A stretch of 44,461 nucleotides of DNA from NCBI GenBank assembly GCA_902521155.1, contig CABYQR010000008.1:1-44461 (forward strand), given 5' to 3'. Of this stretch, positions 37,685 through 44,461 are shown in pieces. The translations under genes and the position numbers were made by a program. The stretch is from an uncultured Alphaproteobacteria bacterium. Lineage in GTDB: Bacteria; Pseudomonadota; Alphaproteobacteria; HIMB59. Each line of letters opens with the position of its first letter. Positions within the stretch are counted from its first letter, which is position 1. Below the pieces are notes generated by a model. That model saw nothing but the letters and a program-made list of their open reading frames with translations. It ran no database searches and was not told the origin of the DNA.

Positions 37685-38319
37685 AACTGTTAGAATTAAA
37701 AAAAGTATCAAAGGCTTATACCTCTAATATTGGTGAATTTAAAATCTTAGACGACGTAAATCTATCTCTTCAAAACAAGGAAAATATTTTTTTATTTGGA
37801 CCTTCAGGCTGTGGTAAATCAACTTTACTAAATATTCTTGCTGGCTTAGATTATCCTGATAATGGAGAAATATATTTCCAGAATAAAATAATCAAAAAAA
37901 AATCTTTAGAACTTGTACAGAAAGACTTAGGAATTATTTTTCAAGATCATTATCTTATCTCAGAACTTAATATATTTGATAATATTAAATTAAAAAGTAA
38001 CAGCCATGAGGAAATAAAAGCAATACTTAAATATTTTGAATTGTTTGATTTAAAAAACAAATTTCCAAATCAACTTTCTAATGGTCAAAAACAAAGAGTA
38101 TGTGTAGCTAGAGCATTAGTTAGCAAACCAAAAATGTTAATTGCTGATGAACCTACTAGTTATCTTGATAGAGAAAATGCAGATCTAGTTATTAATTTAA
38201 TTCTAATGGCTTCAAAAAAATTTGATATATCCACAGTTGTTGCAAGCCATGACATGTCATTTCAATCAAAATTTGATAAATCATATACTATAGATAATAA
38301 AAACTTAATTTTATGTTAA
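37681..38319 (+). CDS. lolD: lipoprotein-releasing system ATP-binding protein LolD
   Basis: ABC ATPase that powers lipoprotein release with the LolC/E permease encoded just upstream. It is 212 residues long. Walker A is GPSGCGKST, the signature is LSNGQKQRV, Walker B is MLIADEPTS, and the switch histidine lies in VASHDMS. The Q-loop IFQDHYLI is of the LolD/MacB type. The start overlaps lolC by 4 bases, and the stop overlaps dnaE by 7 bases. Confidence 0.93.
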   Translation: MKLLELKKVSKAYTSNIGEFKILDDVNLSLQNKENIFLFGPSGCGKSTLLNILAGLDYPDNGEIYFQNKIIKKKSLELVQKDLGIIFQDHYLISELNIFDNIKLKSNSHEEIKAILKYFELFDLKNKFPNQLSNGQKQRVCVARALVSKPKMLIADEPTSYLDRENADLVINLILMASKKFDISTVVASHDMSFQSKFDKSYTIDNKNLILC

Positions 38320-41300
38320 TACCCCTAAGGAATTACTCTAATTATTCTATTTGTGAGTCTAACATTAAAGTAGAGGATTTGGTTGAATTTGCTTCTAAAA
38401 ATAAATTACCAGCTATTGCACTTACTGATTATAAGCTTTTATCAGGCGCACTAGAGTTTTCTATCAAATGTCAAAAAAAAGGAATTCAGCCTATACTTGG
38501 TTTAGATATTGATTATCTCTCATCATTAGATCATGCATCCAGAATTACTATTATTTCAAAAAATGAATCAGGTTTTAAAAATCTCAATATACTTTCAACA
38601 AAAATTAATACTGAAAATGATTTTCTACTATCTATCAAAAATATTAATGAATTTTCACAGGGTAATATTTTAATCTTAGGAGGTTTATATAGTTTATTTG
38701 AAAAAATATCACTGAATGCAAAAAATTTTAAAAAAATTAATGATGAAATAAAAATATTAAAAGAGACATTTAATAATGATATTTTTTTTGAATTAGATTT
38801 AAATTTGGATAATTCTTTCATGCTTGAGATATCTCAAACTTTAGATATTAATTTATTTCAATCTTCTTTTAGTTTTTACAAAAAAAAAGATGATTTTCCA
38901 GCTATGAGAATTCTCCATTGTGTTAAAAACGGAGAATATCTCCAAAATACTTCTTATAATATTAAAAATAATTACTCTCTTAATAGGACAATTGAGGCCA
39001 ATCAAAAAAATTTAGTCTCTAACACATGTTTAATTGCAAACAAGGTTCAATTTATCATTGAAGAAAAATCTATTACACTACCAAATTTTTCATCAGATCT
39101 TAACTCTGATGAGAATAAGGAAATAATTAAGCAATCTAGAAGTGGCTTAGACTTAAGATTAAAAAAACTTTTTAAAAATATTCCTATAGAAGAACTAAAT
39201 TCTAAATCTAAAGTTTATAGAGACAGATTAGAGTATGAGTTAAATGTTATTACAAATATGAAGTTTTCGGGTTACTTTCTTATTGTATCCGATTTTATTA
39301 GATGGGCTAAATCTCAATCTATTCCAGTTGGTCCCGGTAGAGGTTCTGGTGCAGGATCTATCGTTGCATGGTCTCTCTTAATTACTGATATTGATCCTAT
39401 TCAATTTGGTCTTCTTTTTGAACGTTTTCTCAATCCTGATAGGGTCTCTATGCCTGACTTTGATATTGATTTTTGTAAATCTAGAAGAGATGAAGTTATA
39501 GGTTATGTCCAAAAGAAATATGGATCTCAAAATGTTGCTCAAATAATCACCTTTGGAACTATGATTTCAAGGGGCATTTTAAAGGATATTGGAAGAGTTG
39601 AGGGTATCCCTTACTCGGAGGTAGAAAGACTAGTCAATAAAATTCCTTACAATCCAGTTCATCCACTATCTATTAGTGAGCTAAAAACTAATCATAGTGA
39701 CCAACTAGGAGAATTGGCCAACTCAGAAATGATGGATAAAGCTGAATCCATGGAGGGCGCTCTAAGAAATGTATCTACTCATGCAGCGGGAATAATTATT
39801 TCATCTGAAAAACTTTATGGAAATGTCCCTTTGTTTAAAGATGAGGATTCACAAATTATGGCTACTCAATTCAATATGAAAGATTGTGAAAAAGCAGGTT
39901 TGTTAAAATTTGATTTTTTGGGATTAGCTAATTTGACAATTATAGACGAAACTCTCAAATTAATTAAAAAAACTCACAATATTGATATAGACCTTACAGA
40001 GATACCCTTTGATGATCAAAACTCTTTTGATCTATTAGGCAGGGGTCTTACTTGTGGTGTATTCCAGGTAGAGAGTGCTGCCATGGTCGACACTCTTAAA
40101 AAATTAAAACCTACTAACTTAGAAGAAATTATCGCTGTATTAGCTCTAAATAGACCTGGGCCAATGCAATTTATTGACAGTTTCATTAAACGAAAAAAAG
40201 GCCAAGAGGAAATCGTATATGATCACCCTTTACTAGAATCCATTTTAAAAGAAACTTATGGAATTATTGTTTATCAGGAACAAATTATGAAAATAGCCCA
40301 AGTAATATCTGGATATTCGTTAGGTCAAGCAGACTTACTTAGAAGAGCTATAGGAAAAAAAATAAAGTCAGAACTCTTGAGTCAAAAAGAGAGCTTTGTA
40401 AAAGGAGCCATTAATAAAAAAATAAAATCATCGGATGCTACAAAACTATTCTCACTTATTGAGAAATTTGCAGAATATGGTTTCAATAAAAGTCATGCTG
40501 CTGCGTATGCTTTTATTACTTATTACACTGCCTATTTAAAAGCACATTTCCCAAGAGAGTTTTACTGCGAATTACTTAATAATTCTATCAATAACACTGA
40601 TAAATTATTTGTAATTCTTAATGAAATAGCTTCACAAAATATTAATGTAAATCCTCCAGATATTAATTATTCTGATTTTAAATTTACAGTAGATGGAGAT
40701 AAAATTTCTTATGGATTATCTGCTCTTAAAGGAGTGGGAGAGGACTCTATGAGAGAGCTAGTTGAAGAAAGAACAAAAAATGGAGATTTTAAAACACTAA
40801 CTGATTTTAATAAAAGACTTTCAAGGTCTATTTTAAATAAAAGACAAATTGAAAAGCTTATATTAGCTAATGCTTTTAACTCACTTGGACATAAAATTTC
40901 TAAATTATTTGCAAATGTTGAATTTATTATTCAAAAAATTGATGGAGACTCTCTATTTAATGATATTAGTGATGATCAATTTTTTATGAAAAAAAAATTT
41001 AAAACATTAGATAATATTAATTCTGAATTTGAAAGTTACGGCTTTTTATATTCACAAAAAAAGCAAACATCTATTTTGTCAAAATTGAACATTTCTTCTT
41101 TCAAAGAAAAAATTGAAAACAAAACAGAACTATTGGATGATTTTTATTTTTACGTCATCAAATCCCAATACAAGACAACTAAAAATGGTAAAAGATATAT
41201 ACTCATAAATGTTATAAATGAAAGTGGTTTCTTTGATTTGAGATTGTTTGATGACAAATTTGATATGAAATCACTTCAAGCCAATTTTATTAAGACTAAA

Positions 41301-41492
41301 ATAAAATCGTCAATTAAAAATGAATTCTATAATGTAAACATTGAAAAAATTGAAATAATTAATCAAGATAGCTTAATTCATCAAATTTCTTATCTCTCTT
41401 TTGAGGATTTAATTGAATTAGGGACTAAAGATGGTCTAAAAGACATTAAAGTCAGGAAACATAATAAAATTCTGACAGTTAATCTTAATTAA
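38313..41492 (+). CDS. dnaE: DNA polymerase III alpha subunit, with degenerate PHP domain
   Basis: Replicative C-family polymerase, 1059 residues, about 100 shorter than E. coli DnaE. The catalytic aspartates are D382 and D384 in MPDFDIDFC, with the third in LLKFDFLGLANLTIIDE. VGPGRGSGAGSIVAWSL is the phosphate-binding palm motif, and EYGFNKSHAAAYAF is in the fingers. The N-terminal PHP domain begins LIPLRNYSNYS, where the usual metal-binding histidines of HLRxHSxYS are replaced, so PHP exonuclease activity is unlikely. The C-terminal OB fold and tau-binding end are short. dnaE after lolD is the alphaproteobacterial order. A gap of 114 bases follows before rpsB. Confidence 0.97.
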   Translation: MLIPLRNYSNYSICESNIKVEDLVEFASKNKLPAIALTDYKLLSGALEFSIKCQKKGIQPILGLDIDYLSSLDHASRITIISKNESGFKNLNILSTKINTENDFLLSIKNINEFSQGNILILGGLYSLFEKISLNAKNFKKINDEIKILKETFNNDIFFELDLNLDNSFMLEISQTLDINLFQSSFSFYKKKDDFPAMRILHCVKNGEYLQNTSYNIKNNYSLNRTIEANQKNLVSNTCLIANKVQFIIEEKSITLPNFSSDLNSDENKEIIKQSRSGLDLRLKKLFKNIPIEELNSKSKVYRDRLEYELNVITNMKFSGYFLIVSDFIRWAKSQSIPVGPGRGSGAGSIVAWSLLITDIDPIQFGLLFERFLNPDRVSMPDFDIDFCKSRRDEVIGYVQKKYGSQNVAQIITFGTMISRGILKDIGRVEGIPYSEVERLVNKIPYNPVHPLSISELKTNHSDQLGELANSEMMDKAESMEGALRNVSTHAAGIIISSEKLYGNVPLFKDEDSQIMATQFNMKDCEKAGLLKFDFLGLANLTIIDETLKLIKKTHNIDIDLTEIPFDDQNSFDLLGRGLTCGVFQVESAAMVDTLKKLKPTNLEEIIAVLALNRPGPMQFIDSFIKRKKGQEEIVYDHPLLESILKETYGIIVYQEQIMKIAQVISGYSLGQADLLRRAIGKKIKSELLSQKESFVKGAINKKIKSSDATKLFSLIEKFAEYGFNKSHAAAYAFITYYTAYLKAHFPREFYCELLNNSINNTDKLFVILNEIASQNINVNPPDINYSDFKFTVDGDKISYGLSALKGVGEDSMRELVEERTKNGDFKTLTDFNKRLSRSILNKRQIEKLILANAFNSLGHKISKLFANVEFIIQKIDGDSLFNDISDDQFFMKKKFKTLDNINSEFESYGFLYSQKKQTSILSKLNISSFKEKIENKTELLDDFYFYVIKSQYKTTKNGKRYILINVINESGFFDLRLFDDKFDMKSLQANFIKTKIKSSIKNEFYNVNIEKIEIINQDSLIHQISYLSFEDLIELGTKDGLKDIKVRKHNKILTVNLN

Positions 41493-41495
41493 TAC

Positions 41496-41524
41496 TTGAA
41501 ATAACTAACAAAACGTAATAAAAA
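41496..41524 (+). promoter_or_regulatory. candidate promoter of the rpsB-tsf operon
   Basis: TTGAAA (41496-41501) and TAAAAA (41519-41524) are spaced by 17 bases in the dnaE-rpsB gap. They would start transcription near 41531 and so place the whole leader hairpin in the mRNA. The -10 box is weak (4 of 6), and AT-rich DNA gives many chance matches. Confidence 0.35.
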
Positions 41525-41549
41525 ACTGAAAAAAACAGATTAGTAAATA

Positions 41550-41606
41550 TCCGGTGCTCTTATTAGGGTTTTCCACTTTACTAATCAAAGCTAAACCGGA
41601 GGCAAA
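41550..41606 (+). promoter_or_regulatory. structured rpsB leader overlapping the Shine-Dalgarno
   Basis: A long imperfect hairpin can be drawn. The outer stem TCCGGT (41550-41555) pairs with ACCGGA (41595-41600). GCT/AGC (41556-41558 with 41589-41591) and TT/AA follow inward. The inner stem ATTAG (41562-41566) pairs with CTAAT (41581-41585) around a 14-base loop. The 3' strand contains the first bases of the Shine-Dalgarno GGAGG (41598-41602), just before the ATG at 41607. The G+C-rich outer stem stands out in this AT-rich DNA. Such a site fits translational feedback by S2, known in other bacteria for rpsB-tsf leaders. Confidence 0.6.
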
Positions 41607-42323
41607 ATGAATTTAGAAATATCACTCGAAGACCTATTAAAAAATGGTTCCCACTTTGGTCATAATAAAAAGAGATGGAACCCCAAGATGGAAAAATATA
41701 TATATGGTGAGAAAAATGGTACTCATATTTTAGATTTAAGAAAATCTCTTCCATTGATTGAAAATGCATTAAAATTTGCACTTGACTGCTCTAAAAACCA
41801 AAAAAAATTTTTGTTTGTTTCTACTAAAAAACAACTTGGAGAAATAGTTGAAGATATTGCTAAAGAAACTGATAACTATTATGTAAATTTTAGATGGCTT
41901 GGAGGTATGATTACCAATTGGAATACAGTTAAAAATTCTATTAATACTCTTAATAATTATGAAAATATTTTGAGATCAGAAGAAACAGTATTTACTAAAA
42001 AAGAACTTTCAGACATAGAAAAGAAAAAAATTAGATTAGATAAAACCCTAGGTGGAATAGCCGAAATGAAAGCTACCCCTGATGTTATTTTTATAATAGA
42101 CACTAATAGAGAACATATCGCTGTTTTAGAGGCAAAAAAACTTGGAATTCCAATTATTGGTATAGTTGATACTAATTGTGATCCTGATTTAATTGATTAT
42201 CCAATTCCAGCAAATGATGATGGGGTTAAATCAGTTCAGTTTATTTTAGATAATTTTAAAAAAGTTTTAATTAATACTTCCGATGATAGTTCAGTAAAAG
42301 AAGAGAGTAATGCCAATGAGTAA
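41607..42323 (+). CDS. rpsB: 30S ribosomal protein S2
   Basis: Small-subunit ribosomal protein needed for S1 binding and translation initiation. It is 238 residues long. The N-terminal LLKNGSHFGHNKKRWNPKM is the S2 signature; NFRWLGGMITNWNTVKNSI and IPIIGIVDTNCDPDLIDYPI are highly conserved. The ribosome-binding site GGAGG is strong but lies in the base of the leader hairpin. The 3' end overlaps the start of tsf. The order rpsB-tsf-pyrH-frr is near-universal in bacteria. Confidence 0.98.
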   Translation: MNLEISLEDLLKNGSHFGHNKKRWNPKMEKYIYGEKNGTHILDLRKSLPLIENALKFALDCSKNQKKFLFVSTKKQLGEIVEDIAKETDNYYVNFRWLGGMITNWNTVKNSINTLNNYENILRSEETVFTKKELSDIEKKKIRLDKTLGGIAEMKATPDVIFIIDTNREHIAVLEAKKLGIPIIGIVDTNCDPDLIDYPIPANDDGVKSVQFILDNFKKVLINTSDDSSVKEESNANE

Positions 42324-43191
42324 TATGGAGTCTATAAAAAAATTAAGAGATAGTACTGGTAGTGGAATTGTTGATTGTAAAAAGGCATTATTAGAAAATA
42401 ACAACGATCTAGAAAAAGCTATAAAATGGTTAAGAGAAAAAGGAATACTAAAAGCACAAAAAAAACAAGATAGAGAAACTAATGAAGGTATAATTTCTTT
42501 TTATAATCACGATACTTCCTTTTCTTCCTTCTCACTATGTATGATAAAATGTGAGACGGACTTTGTAGCAAAGAATGATGATTTTTTGAATTTTGCAAGT
42601 GAACTAACTAAGGCAATTCACGAAAATCAAGAAATTAGTAATTTTGGATCTGCCGAGAACTTATCTAATCTATTGATAGCAGGTAAAAAATTTAATTCAA
42701 CTCTCACTGATTTAATTTCAAAGATTGGTGAAAATATTCAAATTATTTCCTATAAAAAGTATTATTCAGAAAATTCAATCTTTATTTGTTATCTTCATAA
42801 TAAATATAACTCTTCATGCTCTAAGATTGCATCAATTGTTGAAATATCATCTGATAATTTAGCTAAGACTATAGATATAATTGACCAACTTAAAGTTTTA
42901 GCAATGCAGGTATCAGCTATGAAACCTTTAAGCTTAGATAAAGATTCTTTAGAAAAAAAAATATTAGATGATGAAAAAGATATCATTCTTAAACAGATTG
43001 AAAATACTCCTGAAAATAAAAAGGAACAAATTTTACAAGGTAAACTAAACAAGTTTATTAAGGAGAATACTCTTTTGGGTCAGGCGCTAATTACAGATCC
43101 TAAAAAAAATGTATCTGATTATTTATCTGAGTTATCTAAAAGTTTCAACTTAGATCTTAACATTGCTTCAATGGACTTATATAACATATAA
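42310..43191 (+). CDS. tsf: elongation factor Ts
   Basis: Nucleotide exchange factor that regenerates EF-Tu-GTP. It is up to 293 residues long. The N-terminal UBA-like domain contains LRDSTGSGIVDCKKAL. The EF-Tu-interacting TDFVAKNDDF motif (KCETDFVAKNDDF) follows. Three in-frame starts exist (ATG at 42310, 42316 and 42325). The purine-rich AAGAAGAGAG before them suits 42316 slightly better than 42310, so the first two residues are uncertain. It overlaps the rpsB stop by a few bases, indicating coupling. Confidence 0.96.
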   Translation: MPMSNMESIKKLRDSTGSGIVDCKKALLENNNDLEKAIKWLREKGILKAQKKQDRETNEGIISFYNHDTSFSSFSLCMIKCETDFVAKNDDFLNFASELTKAIHENQEISNFGSAENLSNLLIAGKKFNSTLTDLISKIGENIQIISYKKYYSENSIFICYLHNKYNSSCSKIASIVEISSDNLAKTIDIIDQLKVLAMQVSAMKPLSLDKDSLEKKILDDEKDIILKQIENTPENKKEQILQGKLNKFIKENTLLGQALITDPKKNVSDYLSELSKSFNLDLNIASMDLYNI

Positions 43192-43893
43192 ATGTATAAA
43201 AATATTATGCTCAAGATTTCTGGAGAGTCTTTAGCTGGTACGAATGAACAAGGTTTTGACTTTAATATACTTAATGATTTAGCCGAAAGTATTAAAAAGA
43301 TAAGTTCTAAAAATATTAAGATATCTATAGTGTTAGGTGGTGGTAATTTTATTAGAGGCTCTTCTTTTACTAATGGGGTTGTAGATAGAGTTACATCTGA
43401 TTATATGGGAATGCTAGGAACAGTTATTAATTCTTTAGCATTACAGTCCAATTTAGAAAAAATCGGTGTACCGTCAAGAGTCATGACTGCGATAAGTATT
43501 AACAGAGTAGCGGAACCCTATATCAAAAATAAGGCTACAAGACATCTACAAAAAGGCAGAGTTGTAATATTTGGATCTGGTACTGGTAACCCATTTTTTT
43601 CAACTGATACTGCTGCTGTTTTGAGAGCCTCTGAAATGAGATCTGATATAATTTTTAAAGGAACTAAAGTTGATGGAATTTACGATAAAGATCCAATTAA
43701 AAACAAAGATGCAAAAAAAATATCTAATATTTCTTATTCAAATTATTTAAGCAAAGATATCAAAGTAATGGATGCTACTGCTATAAGCTTAGCAAAAGAT
43801 AGCTCATTGCCAATAATAATTTTTTCAATAATGAAAAGTTCAAATATTTTAGATATAATTGAAGGTAAGGGTAAATACTCTATTATTAAATAA
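43192..43893 (+). CDS. pyrH: uridylate kinase (UMP kinase)
   Basis: Phosphorylates UMP to UDP in pyrimidine nucleotide synthesis. It belongs to the bacterial amino-acid-kinase family. It is 233 residues long. The N-terminal LKISGESLAG, the phosphate-binding LGGGNFIRG, DYMGMLGTVINSLAL and the ATP-site KGTKVDGIYDKDP are all in place. The ATG follows the tsf stop directly, and frr begins 2 bases after the pyrH stop. Confidence 0.97.
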   Translation: MYKNIMLKISGESLAGTNEQGFDFNILNDLAESIKKISSKNIKISIVLGGGNFIRGSSFTNGVVDRVTSDYMGMLGTVINSLALQSNLEKIGVPSRVMTAISINRVAEPYIKNKATRHLQKGRVVIFGSGTGNPFFSTDTAAVLRASEMRSDIIFKGTKVDGIYDKDPIKNKDAKKISNISYSNYLSKDIKVMDATAISLAKDSSLPIIIFSIMKSSNILDIIEGKGKYSIIK

Positions 43894-43895
43894 CA

Positions 43896-44447
43896 ATGTT
43901 TGATATCAATGATTGTAATTCCGAAATGGACTCTACTATTGAAGCTTACTCAAATGAACTTAAGAACATTAGAACTGGAAGAGTCTCACCAGAAATATTA
44001 AAGACGATTATTGTTGATAGTTATGGATCTAAAATGCCTTTGACTCAGCTATCTAATATTAACAACATTGATAATATGACTCTTTCTATTAGCATATGGG
44101 ATGGTTCTTTGACAAAAATAATTGAAAAAAACATTCTAGAATCAAATCTTGGAGTCACACCACAAACTGACGGTAATAATATTTTATTAAAATTTCCAGA
44201 ATTAACTGCAGAAAGAAGAAAAGAATTAGTTAAAATCATATCTGAAGTTTCTGAAAACTTTAAAGTCTCTATAAGAAATGTAAGACGAAAATTTATTGAC
44301 CAGATTAAAAATTTAGAAAAGGATAAATTATTATCTATGGATGAAAGTAAAAAATTTCAAGAGGATGTTCAAAAATCTACAGTTAATGCAATTTCTGATT
44401 TAGATAAAATAACTAAACTTAAAGAGAACGATATTTTAAAAGTTTAG
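43896..44447 (+). CDS. frr: ribosome recycling factor
   Basis: Splits terminated ribosomes together with EF-G. It is 183 residues long, the usual size. The first helix ends in ELKNIRTGRVSPEIL, the conserved RTGR tip region. The SISIWDGSLTKIIEKNI and LTAERRKELVKI stretches and the C-terminal SIRNVRRKFIDQIKN complete the family pattern. It is the last complete gene. Only 14 bases follow it, so the expected undecaprenyl diphosphate synthase gene cannot be assessed. Confidence 0.97.
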   Translation: MFDINDCNSEMDSTIEAYSNELKNIRTGRVSPEILKTIIVDSYGSKMPLTQLSNINNIDNMTLSISIWDGSLTKIIEKNILESNLGVTPQTDGNNILLKFPELTAERRKELVKIISEVSENFKVSIRNVRRKFIDQIKNLEKDKLLSMDESKKFQEDVQKSTVNAISDLDKITKLKENDILKV

Positions 44448-44461
44448 ATATTGTCTACTAA

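Overview
The window is a dense, strongly AT-rich stretch (by eye about 30% G+C) of a bacterial chromosome. It has very short or negative intergenic distances and no rRNA, insertion sequence, phage or CRISPR. The gene order nuoA-N, birA, coaX, rnj, a DUF1467 protein, proS, lolC, lolD, dnaE is typical of Alphaproteobacteria. The short ProRS without an insertion editing domain, the glnB-glnA pair and the order tig-clpP-clpX-lon-hup fit the same class. The low G+C and tight packing suggest a streamlined, probably marine lineage (SAR11-like or HIMB59-like). That finer placement is an inference. The tRNA-His gene keeps the ordinary G-1:C73 pair, which argues against the Rhizobiales/Rhodobacterales/Caulobacterales group.

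Layout. 1-1900: 3' end of a SUF iron-sulfur assembly cluster (sufS, a sufT-like DUF59 gene broken by a homopolymer indel, an A-type carrier). 1914-3657: two convergent EamA-type transporters. 3697-5810 (minus): hisI-thrS, the ThrRS being short at its N terminus. 5879-10919: dusA and glnE on plus, meeting glnB-glnA on minus. These give glutamine synthetase, its adenylyltransferase and PII in one place, with both modification-site tyrosines present. 10986-11151: tRNA-His and tRNA-Leu. 11170-17013: trigger factor, ClpP, ClpX, Lon and HU, a protein-quality-control block. 17031-17196: tRNA-Val and tRNA-Asp. 17197-18314: the only loose region, holding a small predicted membrane protein, a decayed secreted-protein gene and an AT-rich intergenic stretch. 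18315-31987: all fourteen subunits of respiratory complex I. 31990-41492: biotin ligase, type III pantothenate kinase, RNase J, DUF1467, ProRS, LolCD and the replicative polymerase DnaE. 41550-44447: rpsB with a structured leader, then tsf, pyrH, frr.

Most of the window is core housekeeping. I found no convincing new multi-gene system. The points most worth a second look are: the frameshifted sufT-like gene at an A8 run; the hairpin that occludes the rpsB ribosome-binding site; a trigger factor with an eroded PPIase domain and a His-rich tail created in its overlap with clpP; a ThrRS without a complete TGS domain; and the small accessory pocket between tRNA-Asp and nuoA.
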